Source: Phycisphaerales bacterium | Lineage (GTDB): Bacteria; Planctomycetota; Phycisphaerae; Phycisphaerales; UBA1924 | Assembly (NCBI GenBank): GCA_020849105.1 | Contig: JADLGW010000056.1 | Coordinates: forward strand, 1-64,000 | DNA: 64,000 bases | Direction: 5' to 3' | Shown here: one piece after another, positions 35,501 to 42,278 of the stretch | Numbering within the stretch: the first letter of the stretch is position 1 | Layout: each line of letters begins with the position of its first letter | Position numbers and translations under genes: made by a program | Notes under the pieces: generated by a model | Database searches by the model: none | Seen by the model: only the letters and a program-made list of their open reading frames with translations | Told to the model about the DNA's origin: nothing

Positions 35501-38454
35501 GGGCCGGCGACCTCCAGATCGGGCATGACATCACCAGCGGCGGCGCCCTGACCATCGGGCGCGTCGGCAGCGGGACCATCGGACTCGGCATCTCGTCGGG
35601 CACGATGACGATCACGGGGGCTGAGTTTGCGCACCTCCAGGGGACGAACCTGACCGTGGGCGGGGCCGGCACCAGCGGGATCGAGGTCGGGGGCGTGACC
35701 GCCGGCCAGAGCCAGGGGATTACGGGGCTCACGACGCTGAACGCCTCGGATGCCGGATCGACGGTCACGTTCTCCGGCGCTTCGTCGTTCAACCGCCTCG
35801 TGTCCAGTTCCGCCGGGGCCACCACGCTGGCGGACGGCGCCGGGGTGACGGCGAGTCTGGGCGAACTGACGATCACCGGCGCGGGTGGTCTCGTCACGCA
35901 GGGTGACGCGAGCCTGTCGGCGCACGATACGCTCACGCTCAACGGGGGCCTCACGGGCGGCGGTGCGGGCACCACGCTTGGCCTCCGCGGGTCCGACCTC
36001 GTGCTCGGCAGCACGGTCAACGTGGGCGCCGGTGATGTCGACGTCAGCCGCTCCACGGGTGGCACCATCAGCCTCGGGGCGGCCGGCGGCGGGCTCCGCA
36101 TCGACGGTGGCGAACTCTCGGGCATCACGGCCCGGGAGTTGAGGGCCGGCGGGGCCAATGTCTCCGGTATCACCGTGGACGGTGTTGCGGCGGTCCAGAG
36201 CGGCGCCATCGGCACCGTGAACGTGAACGCGGGTGCGGCCGGCGGGGTTGTGACCTTCACGGGCGGGGCCTCGACGTTCCGCGCTCTGTCGGCCGCCGGA
36301 GCCGGCGGTATTCAACTCGGGACCGACCTCACGGCGACGAACGGGTCACTCTCGATGGGTTCAGCCGTCACCCTGGGCACGGACGTATCGCTCACGGGGA
36401 GCGGCATTTCGCTCCAGGCCGTGGACTCGGACGGGACGGCCCGTTCCCTGACGCTCAACTCGACCGGCGACTCGACGACAAGCCTCGGCGCCGTCGGACA
36501 GGGGGCCGCGCTGTCCCGCCTTGTCACCAACGCGGACGGCAGCACAACGCTCAACGGGAGTGTCACGACGACCCAGACCCTGACGCTGAATGACGCGGTC
36601 AACCTCGGGGCCGACGTGACCGCAACAAACGCGGGGGCCAGCGGCGTCACCTTCGGCTCCAGTGTCACGGGCCCGCATGACCTGACCGTGAACGCGGCCG
36701 CCGGTGCGGCTTCGTTCGGCGGCAACATCGCCCTTACCGGTGCGGCGGGCGGCGATGGCGGTTCGCTTGGCGTCAGCGCCCAGGGCGACATCACGATCGC
36801 GGGCGACGTGAGCACCGCGGGCGGGACGGCTGTCGGCGTCGGGCGCGACGCGGGCAGCGTGACGCTGGCGTCGGCGACCGGCGCGATCGAGACCGGCGCC
36901 GTGAACGCCGCCGGGAGCGATGCCGCCAGCGGCGCCGGCGGGGCCGGCGGGTCTGTCACGATCACCGCCGCGGCGGGCGACATCGCGACCAATGGCGACA
37001 TCACAACCTCCGGGGGCGATGGCACCGCCGGGGGCAGCGCCGGCGATGTCACGCTCGCGGCCGGGCCGACGACCACTCTTGCTGGGCCGGTGGACGGCAA
37101 AGCGAACGACCCCGACCACATCATCCGCCTCGGCGGCAGCATCCTGGCCGATGCGGGCTCGGGCGGCGGGGGAGCCGGCGGACGGATCGAACTCGGGTCG
37201 GGCCGCACGGAAGTCCCGTCCACGGCAACAATCGTGGGCTCCGGGGGCGACGCCGAGAACCCGTCCAGCATCGACCTGCGGATCAGCGGGCGCGACATCG
37301 AGATGGGCCCCAACGAGAAACTCATCTCGCTGGGGACGCTGACCCTGGACGCGACCAACAGCGTCGTCATCGGGGACCTGGCCTCGCACGGCGACCTGGT
37401 CGTCCGTGGTGAATCGATCCAGGTGCGGGCAAGGCCAAAGGGGGTCCTCCGCCTCGCCTCGGAGGACTCCGAATCCGGATTCGGGCTCGACGAGGGCGTG
37501 GACTTCGTGTCCGGCGGCCTGATCACCTTCCAGCATCACAACAGCAACGCGCTGTTCACCGTGCTGGACCTCACGGCGGATTCCAACCCGAGCGATCCCA
37601 ACCAGGCGTTCTCCCTCGCGGCCGGCAACCTGGAGAACACGATTACCGGTTTCCGCGATGCCAACGGGGTTGTGCACACCGGTGTGCGGAACCTTCAGTT
37701 CAGGTCCACGGACGCGGAGGTCGACGATTTCGTCTCCGTGTTCGACGGCAAGAGCGTCTTCCTGGACCTCAACTCCAAGGGCGCGGGCATCGAGAACGTG
37801 GCCGGCTCGCTCGCCGGCATCCTCCCGATGGAGGCAAGGCCGGAGGTCTCGCAGACCACCGCGATCAGCGCCAGCCAGCGTGAACTGCTGCGACGCCTCG
37901 GCATCACCTCGCGAGAACTCAACCCGGACGAACTGATCGAGTTCCTGGTGGGCGTGTCGCTCTACGACGACTACCCCACGTCGCACAACGCCAACAGCCT
38001 GGAGGACTTCACGGTCGCAATCAACCGGCTCCCCGGCGATCGTGTGACGACGCTGCTCGCTGCCTACGAGGACGTGTTCACAACAACGACCGTGGACCCC
38101 GAAACCGGCGCCACGAGCCAGGTGAACCGCAGCACGGACATCGAGGCCTCGCTCGGCCAGGCCCTGCGCCGCTACCGGGAGACCCTGCCGGAGGATGCCA
38201 CCGGTATCGACCCGGCGGGCTTCCGCGCGTACCTGGAGTCGACGCCGGACGAGACGGAAGCGCTCGGCTGGGTCCGGCGCCTCGAGGCCTTCGTGCGTCA
38301 ACTCAAGGAACTGGGGCTGGGACCGAAGGAGGAGCGGATGGCGCTGGACTTCCTCCTGAAGCCCGTCACGCCCCGCGGCATCCAGAGCGCCGCCGACTTC
38401 GAGCGGGTCCTGATGCCGGCGCCGGCCGAAACCCCCGCACCGGCCGCACCCTGA
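26545..38454 (+). CDS. Giant FHA-type two-partner adhesin/exoprotein (TpsA)
   Basis: The 3969-residue protein starts at ATG 26545 with AGGAGG 5 nt upstream. The signal peptide is near residues 12-36. The TPS domain (about 37-290) folds into the beta-helix start recognised by TpsB. It contains QPNATSRVLNRV and N116-PAGI, the equivalent of the usual NPNGI. The segment GGLVETSGKEFLDV and WLIDPRNVEI, near residues 375-415, is standard in FHA-type haemagglutinins. Residues 580-2210 are about 23 copies of a 73-residue repeat, and 2530-2900 a few copies of a 118-residue repeat. The last 400 residues are non-repetitive, charged and probably folded (LLRRLGITSRELNPDELIEF). It has no obvious CDI-type toxin tail, so a contact adhesin is the best guess. 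tssA follows 22 nt later. Confidence 0.88.
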   Translation: MFSGKPFFTGSVVGVGLGRFLFAAGALAALTAPSLAGPEGQQVVAGSAKFAKNGNVTTITASNNSIINYSSFNIGARETVRFIQPNATSRVLNRVGGGRTMIDGSLQANGIVYILNPAGIFFGGHAVVNVGGLVAAAGTMTNSDFLGGVDRFGGLAGGVSNFGTVNGSSVALIGQYVENHGVVYTERGTVTMAAGDEVYMGPRSGGLYVKIKSDQPKGDRFGVDNSGTIVGGASLLSCGDMYSMAVRNTGSIRSRSIRVEGQGSGVVSVGGGLDASARGPADRGGRIEVTGEKVGVFGATVRADGPAGGGTVLIGGQYRGGAGVRAADATYVSPGSTLSADATRDGDGGRVIVWSDTSTRTYGDISARGSGSGSGGLVETSGKEFLDVASAPDVRAENGDGGRWLIDPRNVEIVADGTGSNNGAINAVSPFTPTGDDATLEVDLIQTALLGAGVTVEVNTGATGTQAGNITLSTTLDFNGLGTGDTLRLTAANDIILNGAISDSAAGGDDLSLQLIANNDAAGGGSVTVSQGINLAGGTFSSSGVDFADAASNIVALSFTLNHTGNVTLNNGSAVALNASTIGGNLTVTTSAGGITDNGTVTVGGNLSATTSGANDDINLGTLAVTGTVSANTTGATGDVTLVNATGLDLAAMSVGGNLTATATTGDVNDVGTVTVAGNLSATASGTNDDINLGTLAVTGTVSANTSGATGDVTLTNAGGLNLSAMTVGGDLAVTATTGGITDSGTVTVGGNLIATASGANADITLNELAVAGSVSGNTNGATGDVTIVNATALNLGAMTVGGNLSATATTGAITDSGSVAVGGNATLTTTQADDDIFADQLAVVGTIGLSTNGAAADATIVNATGINFAATSIGRNLTATATTGNITDAATVTVGSAGTFTTALADADINLGTADIGGLVSLTTSGSGGDATVVNALNIDFQTTSVGGSLVATASTGNITDTGTVTVGGSSTFGTSTSGASILLDNLAAAGVIIANTLGATGHVTLSNTGAVNLGASSIGGDLTVTAGAGGTGAITDSGTVTVGGNSSFTTTLADADIFLSDLATAGTIALSTNGTAADATIVNATGINFAASGIGRNLSATAGTGGITDGAAVTVGGNGTFTASAAGADITLDATAVGGTIAANTSGAGGDVTITHATAIDLAASNIGGGLTVVAVTGNITDSGTVTVGGNADFTTSQANDDIVVNQLAVAGTVGVHTNGATADALVTNSATLNLAASQVGRTLTAASTGGNITDAAAVTAGTSASFTTSAANADITLDTTSAPTISASTTGATGNATITGAAGVNLGASSIGGALTVVATTGNITDAATVTVGGNADFTTSQANDDITVDNLAVAGTVGVHTNGPTANATVVNATALNLAASQVGGNLLATATLGNVTDAGTLTVTGTAGFTASQAGADITVNQLAVGGAISVSTSGAGADATIVDASTLSLGASTVGGALTATATTGNLVDSAPVAVTGNATFTTSAANADISLAQTTVGGSISLNTTGTTGLATLIHNGSVDLAVSSVGGDLSVVVSNGNLTDSGLVTVGGAGNFTTTLADADINLGTLAVTGTISLSTAGTDGDAAIVNATGVDLGTSSIGDDLSVTANTGNISDSGIADVDGDAAFTALAGGITLDLVDVAGVLTLSSSGNTTIANPTAVVLQTMNVGGNLSVTATTGGITDAGTVTVAGTSTLTALDASDITVDQFSGTGAFLLTTGGNATLVNAIGTTLGTCTIAGNLAATATTGNLLDSGTVTFGGTGTFTTAQAGADINLDTLAGTGALAFATNGAGANATAVNATGVVLATSNVGGLLSVTATTGNVTDSGIVTTGQGASFTVAGAGADIILDQLSVTGPLGASNPNALGTTSLINAIATDLGASLVAGDLSVTATTGGMTDSGLVDVDGTADFIVVQAGQDITLNQLAVTGQITPSVNGAGADVTLVNATGVNIGAWNVPGNLAVTAATGNLADSGIATVGGNGSFTTSASGATINLDLLGVAGLIDVHTTGATGDATLVNATDIAFAGSTVGGDLSATATTGGISDGGAVAVSGDATFQTLGAAAGISLDQTSVGGAIHLNTAAGDATVLHTGDVDLGASAVTGTLTIIATGGSISDSGVATATGDGNFTAATADEDINLDQIAVGGALSLSTTGAGGNATIVNASAVDLNTSDIGGDLSVTASAGGITDSGVVTVGGATTLTVGAGQDITLDGLGVGDDFGGPVSVTNGRNVILMDQNDLALGDVTTTGSLTATAAGNLDTSSGDLSVATSAALTATAGDMTLGNLTTGTTLAATAGASITQSTGTIIDVATTTTLSGGTGATDTIALDQDENNFQGAVSIVSGGDVTVVDTDNLTVGGTTAGGLTLDADGNVSLTASVVGDDLSIVAGGTIGQSGVLTVGGGSTLSAVGSIALTDAANDFGQAVTVNDGAAVSLRDTNDLILGNVGVGAGNGVTSLTAQSDDDLSQAAGTRVEVADDVTLTAGADMDLTRVIAGSDAADSVTLSAGGHVTLDLVSAGNSVGITAGGFILESGAGDGGSSPDITAASATLTAVGGIGSASGAGAIETTVGTLTATNSGSGVINIAETDSLTLASVTNSAGAVTVNAGGAIQATAVTSSAAVTLDAAGAITLGSVAAGTSATLTAGGSITEIGAGDAGVDISAASATLTAVGGIGQAAGSGAIETALGTLTATNSGSGAVNIAESDGITLASVVNSAGSVSVTTGGGGAIQANTVSSGTSVTLAAGGAMTLGSVSAGTDATLTAGGSIAEIGAGDAGVDITAQTASLTASGGIGAASGAGAIETTVGTLTAANSGSGVVNISESDGITLASVVNTGGAVTVNAGGAVQATTVSSSAAATITSVGGLSVGSVSAVGGTVTLDAAGGSITEIGAGDAGNDVVGTTVVLIADEPGGTVGGGAGGALETAATNLTANAGGGITLANNIGAGTTAAALNTTSGPLTITNAGTLATSGTWTGDTVAIRAGDLQIGHDITSGGALTIGRVGSGTIGLGISSGTMTITGAEFAHLQGTNLTVGGAGTSGIEVGGVTAGQSQGITGLTTLNASDAGSTVTFSGASSFNRLVSSSAGATTLADGAGVTASLGELTITGAGGLVTQGDASLSAHDTLTLNGGLTGGGAGTTLGLRGSDLVLGSTVNVGAGDVDVSRSTGGTISLGAAGGGLRIDGGELSGITARELRAGGANVSGITVDGVAAVQSGAIGTVNVNAGAAGGVVTFTGGASTFRALSAAGAGGIQLGTDLTATNGSLSMGSAVTLGTDVSLTGSGISLQAVDSDGTARSLTLNSTGDSTTSLGAVGQGAALSRLVTNADGSTTLNGSVTTTQTLTLNDAVNLGADVTATNAGASGVTFGSSVTGPHDLTVNAAAGAASFGGNIALTGAAGGDGGSLGVSAQGDITIAGDVSTAGGTAVGVGRDAGSVTLASATGAIETGAVNAAGSDAASGAGGAGGSVTITAAAGDIATNGDITTSGGDGTAGGSAGDVTLAAGPTTTLAGPVDGKANDPDHIIRLGGSILADAGSGGGGAGGRIELGSGRTEVPSTATIVGSGGDAENPSSIDLRISGRDIEMGPNEKLISLGTLTLDATNSVVIGDLASHGDLVVRGESIQVRARPKGVLRLASEDSESGFGLDEGVDFVSGGLITFQHHNSNALFTVLDLTADSNPSDPNQAFSLAAGNLENTITGFRDANGVVHTGVRNLQFRSTDAEVDDFVSVFDGKSVFLDLNSKGAGIENVAGSLAGILPMEARPEVSQTTAISASQRELLRRLGITSRELNPDELIEFLVGVSLYDDYPTSHNANSLEDFTVAINRLPGDRVTTLLAAYEDVFTTTTVDPETGATSQVNRSTDIEASLGQALRRYRETLPEDATGIDPAGFRAYLESTPDETEALGWVRRLEAFVRQLKELGLGPKEERMALDFLLKPVTPRGIQSAADFERVLMPAPAETPAPAAP
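28282..33180 (+). repeat. About 23 tandem 219-bp repeats in tpsA
   Basis: The encoded unit is 73 residues, e.g. MTVGGDLAVTATTGGITD...TVTVGGN...DDIN...LAVAGTV...TNGATGD..TIVNATALNL. I counted 23 copies of the S-x-V/I-G-G-x-L...G-x-I-T-D core. Copies are diverged but keep length closely, consistent with stacked beta-helix coils. The DNA lacks stop codons on the opposite strand, so long antisense frames appear here. Confidence 0.85.
34138..35247 (+). repeat. Three to four tandem repeats of about 355 bp in tpsA
   Basis: The repeat unit is about 118 residues and begins with SITEIGAGDAGVDI, followed by SATLTAVGGIG, GAIETTVGTLTA and SDGITLASVVN. Unit starts lie near 34138, 34500, 34857 and 35211; spacing between the last three is 357 and 354 nt. 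Conservation is higher than in the upstream 219-bp array, suggesting more recent expansion. Confidence 0.75.
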
Positions 38455-38476
38455 CGCACCGCGGGAGTGACCACGG

Positions 38477-39523
38477 ATGAGTTCGATCAACGTTGACGCG
38501 CTGCTGAAGGAGATCTCCGCCGAGGAGCCCTGCGGCCCCGCACTGAACTACGACCCCGCGTACCTGGAACTCGAGAGCGCCATCAAGGGCAAGCCCGAGC
38601 AGGTCATGGGCGACACCATCATCCCGGCTGAGGAGCCGGACTGGAAGGACGTCCGTTCGCGTGCCTCGGAACTCGCCGCCAAGACCCGGGACCTGCGGGT
38701 CATCCTGTACCTGACCGTGGCCGCGACGAAACTGGACGGTCTGCCCGGGCTGCGCGACGGCCTGGCGGTTCTGAAGGGCGCGATCGAGAAGTACTGGGAC
38801 AAGGTCCACCCCCAGATGGACCCGTCCGATAACGACCCGATGGAGCGGACGAACATCATCGCCGCGTTCGCGGTCCCCCCGGAGACGTTCGGCGACACGC
38901 TCGCCGTGCAGCGGCGCGTCATGGAGGCGCCGCTTGCGGCCTCCGCGCAACTCGGGCGTTTCGGGCTCCGCGACATCAAGATGGCGGCGGGGGAGATCCA
39001 GGCCCCTTCCGGGATCAAACCGCCGGATATGGCCCTTGTCGAGGGTGCGTTCAAGGATACGAAGACGGAGGATTTGCAGGCATCTCTGGAGGCCGGGCAG
39101 GCGGCGGCGGACCTTGCCGCGGGATTGGACGCGGTGCTGACGGAGAAGGCGGGGTCCGGCAATGCTCCCGATCTGAGTCGATTCCTGGCCTTGCTCAAGG
39201 AGGTTCTGGCCGCCCTTCAGACCCAGCTGGCTAAACGCGGCATCGGCCAGGCTCCCGGGTCGGACGGGGCCCAGGGCGGTGGCAGCGGTGGTGCGGGCGG
39301 GGCGCTCTCCGGACAGATCATGTCGAGCCACGAGGTTCTGCTGGCGTTGGACATGGTCTGCCGTTACTATGAGCACTCGGAGGTGTCCAGCCCGGTCCCG
39401 CTCCTGGTCAAAGGAGCGCAAAGGCTTGTGTCACAGAACTTTATGGAAATCGCGAAGGTTCTTACGCCCGATACCATCGACCGCCTGAAAGACATCGCCG
39501 GCATCAAGGAAGCATCGTCGTAA
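38477..39523 (+). CDS. tssA: Type VI secretion protein TssA
   Basis: TssA organises baseplate and tail assembly or caps the growing sheath. The 348-residue protein has an N-terminal ImpA-type domain: EISAEEPCGPALNYDPAYLELE, in which the CGPxLxYD motif is diagnostic, then LRVILYLTVAATKLDGLPGL and YWDKVHPQMDPSDNDPMERTN. The C-terminal part contains a Gly-rich linker (GGGSGGAGGALSG) followed by a short domain like those in short TssA types (VLLALDMVCRYYEHSEVSSPVPLLVKGAQRLV). The start ATG 38477 follows GGGAG. It lies 22 nt after tpsA and leads tssB-tssC. Confidence 0.93.
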   Translation: MSSINVDALLKEISAEEPCGPALNYDPAYLELESAIKGKPEQVMGDTIIPAEEPDWKDVRSRASELAAKTRDLRVILYLTVAATKLDGLPGLRDGLAVLKGAIEKYWDKVHPQMDPSDNDPMERTNIIAAFAVPPETFGDTLAVQRRVMEAPLAASAQLGRFGLRDIKMAAGEIQAPSGIKPPDMALVEGAFKDTKTEDLQASLEAGQAAADLAAGLDAVLTEKAGSGNAPDLSRFLALLKEVLAALQTQLAKRGIGQAPGSDGAQGGGSGGAGGALSGQIMSSHEVLLALDMVCRYYEHSEVSSPVPLLVKGAQRLVSQNFMEIAKVLTPDTIDRLKDIAGIKEASS

Positions 39524-39585
39524 ACCGTCTCCGCAGGGCGGCCCATGCGCTGCCCGTCCCCAGAGAGCGCTGAAAGGGTGTGACC

Positions 39586-40104
39586 ATGGCCAAGTCCAGT
39601 TCCCAGAAGTTCATCGCCCGGAACCGGGCCCCCCGTGTCCAGATCGAATATGACCTGGAACTCTACGGGGCGGAGAAGCAGATCAACCTGCCGTTCGTCA
39701 TGGGCGTCATGGCGGACCTGTCCGGCAAGCCGGCCGAGGCCCTGCCCGGCGTCGCGGACCGCAAGTTCCTGGAGATCGACGTCGACAACTTCGACGACCG
39801 CCTGAAGTCGTGCAAGCCGCGCGTCGCGTTCAACGTGCCCAACACCCTCACGGGCGAGGGCAACGTGGCCGTGGACGTGACGTTCGAGAGCATGGATGAC
39901 TTCTCTCCGGCCGCGATCGCGCGGAAGATCGAGCCGCTGCGCAAACTGCTCGAGGCCCGCACCCAACTCGCGAACCTGCTCTCCTACATGGACGGCAAGA
40001 GCGGGGCGGAGGACCTGATGGGCAAACTGATGAAGGACCCGGCGCTGATGCAGGCGCTGGCCGCCGCACCGAAGGCCGAGGGCCAGGAGGGCAGCAATGG
40101 CTGA
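39586..40104 (+). CDS. tssB: Type VI secretion contractile sheath small subunit TssB
   Basis: TssB (VipA) pairs with TssC to build the contractile sheath. The 172-residue protein matches the family in length and motifs: SSSQKFIARNRAPRVQIEYDLE, then LPFVMGVMADLSG and FLEIDVDNFDD. The start ATG 39586 has AAAGGG 7 nt upstream; the overlapping GTG at 39580 is a weaker option. It ends with an 8-nt overlap into tssC, so the two subunits are probably coupled for stoichiometry. Confidence 0.95.
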   Translation: MAKSSSQKFIARNRAPRVQIEYDLELYGAEKQINLPFVMGVMADLSGKPAEALPGVADRKFLEIDVDNFDDRLKSCKPRVAFNVPNTLTGEGNVAVDVTFESMDDFSPAAIARKIEPLRKLLEARTQLANLLSYMDGKSGAEDLMGKLMKDPALMQALAAAPKAEGQEGSNG

Positions 40105-41599
40105 AGCAAACCCCGCCGCACAGGCCGCCGCCGGCGGCGCAACCGCGGAGATGACCGAGTTCCAGTCGCTCCTGAAGAAGGAGTTCAAGCCCAAGAGCGA
40201 CCACGCCAAGGGTGCGATCGAGGCCGCGGTCCAGACCCTGGCCGAGCAGGCCCTGGCCGGTGTTGCGAAGGTCTCCGACGACGCGATCAAGACGATCGAG
40301 GGCATCATCGCCGCGATCGACAAGAAACTCACGCAGCAGATCAACAAGATCCTGCACCACCCTGACTTCCAGCAACTGGAGGGCACATGGCGCGGGCTGC
40401 ACTACATGGTCAGCAACACGGAGACCGACGAGACGCTCAAGATCCGTGTTCTGAACATCTCCAAGAACGACCTTGCCAAGACCCTCAAGAAGTTCAAGGG
40501 CACGGCGTGGGACCAGAGCCCGATCTTCAAGAAGTTGTACGAGGAAGAGTTCGGCTCCCCCGGCGGCCAGCCCTACGGCGCGCTCATGGGCGACTACCAC
40601 TTTGACCACAGCGCCCCGGACGTCGAACTGCTGGCCGGGATGGCCCAGGTCGCAGCCGCGGCCCACGCGCCCTTCATCGCCGGCGGCAGCCCCAGCGTGA
40701 TGAACATGGATTCATGGCAGGAACTGTCGAACCCCCGCGACCTGACGAAGATCTTCCAGTCCGCCGAGTACGCCGCGTGGCGCTCTCTGCGTCAGTCCGA
40801 CGACGCCAAGTACATCGGGCTCGCCATGCCGCGGTACCTCTCGCGCATCCCCTACGGCGCCAAGACCAATCCGGTCGAGGATTTCGACTTCGAGGAGGAT
40901 ACCGAGGGCGCCGACCACAGCAAGTACTGCTGGTCCAACTCCGCGTTCGCGATGGCGACCAACATCAACCGGGCGTTCAAGTTGTACGGGTGGTGCTCCC
41001 GCATCCGCGGCGCCGAATCCGGCGGCATGGTGGAGGGGCTGCCCTGCCACACCTTCCCGACCGACGACGGCGGGGTGGACATGAAGTGCCCGACCGAGAT
41101 CGCCATCACCGACCGGCGCGAGGCGGAACTGGCCAAGAACGGTTTCATGCCGCTCTCGCACTGGAAGAACACGGACTACGCCGTGTTCGTCGGGGCGCAG
41201 TCGCTCAACCAGCCCGCGGCGTACGACGACGCCGACGCGACGGCCAACGCCAACCTGGCGGCCCGCCTGCCCTACCTGTTCTCCACCTGCCGGTTCGCGC
41301 ACTACCTGAAATGCATCGTCCGCGACAAGATCGGCTCGTTCAAGGAACGCGCCGACATGGAGACCTGGCTCAACAACTGGATCATGAAGTACGTGGAGCC
41401 CGACCCCGCCAACGCGACGGAGGAGGCCAAGGCCCGCCGCCCGCTCGCCGCGGCGGAGGTGAAGGTCGAGGAGGTCCCCGGCAACCCCGGGTACTACAGC
41501 AGCAAGTTCTACCTGCGCCCGCACTACCAACTCGAGGGCCTGACGGTGTCGCTTCGTCTGGTGTCCAAACTCCCGTCGGTCAAGGCCGGCGGCGGATAA
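40097..41599 (+). CDS. tssC: Type VI secretion contractile sheath large subunit TssC
   Basis: TssC (VipB) is the large sheath protomer. It is 500 residues, as expected. It contains HHPDFQQLEGTWRGLHYMV near residue 90, LNISKNDLAKTLKKF, and GALMGDYHFDHSAPDVELL. Family-specific blocks follow: MDSWQELSNPRDLTKIFQS, MPRYLSRIPYG and WKNTDYAVFVGAQSLNQPAAY. The C-terminal YYSSKFYLRPHYQLEGLTVSLRLVSKLPS is the conserved end that interlocks sheath subunits. The start ATG 40097 overlaps tssB by 8 nt. A 96-nt leader separates it from hcp. Confidence 0.96.
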   Translation: MAEANPAAQAAAGGATAEMTEFQSLLKKEFKPKSDHAKGAIEAAVQTLAEQALAGVAKVSDDAIKTIEGIIAAIDKKLTQQINKILHHPDFQQLEGTWRGLHYMVSNTETDETLKIRVLNISKNDLAKTLKKFKGTAWDQSPIFKKLYEEEFGSPGGQPYGALMGDYHFDHSAPDVELLAGMAQVAAAAHAPFIAGGSPSVMNMDSWQELSNPRDLTKIFQSAEYAAWRSLRQSDDAKYIGLAMPRYLSRIPYGAKTNPVEDFDFEEDTEGADHSKYCWSNSAFAMATNINRAFKLYGWCSRIRGAESGGMVEGLPCHTFPTDDGGVDMKCPTEIAITDRREAELAKNGFMPLSHWKNTDYAVFVGAQSLNQPAAYDDADATANANLAARLPYLFSTCRFAHYLKCIVRDKIGSFKERADMETWLNNWIMKYVEPDPANATEEAKARRPLAAAEVKVEEVPGNPGYYSSKFYLRPHYQLEGLTVSLRLVSKLPSVKAGGG

Positions 41600-41614
41600 G
41601 TCCGTGAACCGCCA

Positions 41615-41632
41615 CGGGCGGGTGTTCGCCCG
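41615..41632 (+). promoter_or_regulatory. Stem-loop upstream of hcp
   Basis: CGGGCG and CGCCCG form a 6-bp stem with a 6-nt loop in the 96-nt gap between tssC and hcp. Unlike most gene junctions in this block, which overlap or are tight, hcp is set apart. A role in processing or stabilising hcp mRNA is inferred only. Confidence 0.3.
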
Positions 41633-41695
41633 GGCTGAGGAAAACACGCGCCGCGAGGGTCTTTCCCCGGTTGCGGCGCACAGGGAGAACCGCTC

Positions 41696-42196
41696 ATGGC
41701 CGTTGACATGTACGCGCAGATCGAAGGCATCAAGGGCGACAGCAAGGACTCGAAGCACGTCGACTGGATCGAGGTGCTGTCCTTCAGCCACAACATTACC
41801 CAGGCGACCGGCGGTGCGGCCAGCGGGCAGGGCGCCCACGCCGGCGGCCGGGCCGACCACGAGGACTTCTCGTTCACGAAGCGCCTCGACAGCGCCTCGC
41901 CGCTGCTGGCGCTCTACTGCTCCAACGGCAAGAACATCCCGAAGATCGAGTTCCAGTTCTGCCGGGCCATGGGGGAGAAGACCTGCTTTATGAAGATCAA
42001 CCTCGAGGACTCCATCGTCTCGAAGTGGGCGCCGGCCGGACGCTCCGAGGGCGCCGACCTGATCCCGCTCGAGGAGGTCGGCCTCCGCTACGGCGTGATC
42101 AAGTGGGAGTACACGCCCACCGATCCCCGCGGCGGCGGCAAGACCGGCGCGGCCATCAAGTCCAACTGGAGCACCATCGAGAACAAGTCCGCCTGA
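41696..42196 (+). CDS. hcp: Type VI secretion tube protein Hcp (TssD)
   Basis: Hcp hexamers stack into the inner tube that is expelled through the sheath, and they also act as chaperones for small effectors. The 166-residue protein is the usual length and shows the beta-barrel pattern: MAVDMYAQIEGIKGDSKDSKHVDWIEVLSFSHNI split by standard turns, HEDFSFTKRLDSASPLLALYCSNGK, and GLRYGVIKWEYTPTD. The start ATG 41696 follows AGGGAGAA. Stem-loops on both sides of the gene could allow Hcp to be made in excess of neighbouring proteins. No C-terminal effector extension is present. Confidence 0.95.
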   Translation: MAVDMYAQIEGIKGDSKDSKHVDWIEVLSFSHNITQATGGAASGQGAHAGGRADHEDFSFTKRLDSASPLLALYCSNGKNIPKIEFQFCRAMGEKTCFMKINLEDSIVSKWAPAGRSEGADLIPLEEVGLRYGVIKWEYTPTDPRGGGKTGAAIKSNWSTIENKSA

Positions 42197-42203
42197 TTCA
42201 CCG

Positions 42204-42231
42204 CAACGGGACGGCCACCGCCGCCCCGTTG
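42204..42231 (+). terminator. Stem-loop just after hcp, possible partial terminator
   Basis: CAACGGG (42204-42210) and CCCGTTG (42225-42231) form a 7-bp perfect stem with a 14-nt loop, 7 nt after the hcp stop and followed by TCTTA. A partial terminator or 3' stabiliser would raise Hcp relative to downstream products. Confidence 0.4.
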
Positions 42232-42278
42232 TCTTAGGGCCGTCGTCCCGGCGGTCGCTCGCAGCAGAAGGAGCCGCC

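Noticed and set aside
26494-36315. Very long minus-strand open frames opposite tpsA (up to 1235 codons)
   Set aside because: They are mirror images of the repetitive GC-rich tpsA coding sequence, are Arg/Gly/Val-biased with no domains, and have no ribosome-binding sites. The plus strand has a full TpsA with signal peptide and TPS domain.
26545-38454. CDI-type contact-dependent toxin with immunity gene
   Set aside because: No VENN-like boundary, no recognisable toxin tail and no small immunity ORF follow; tssA begins 22 nt downstream.
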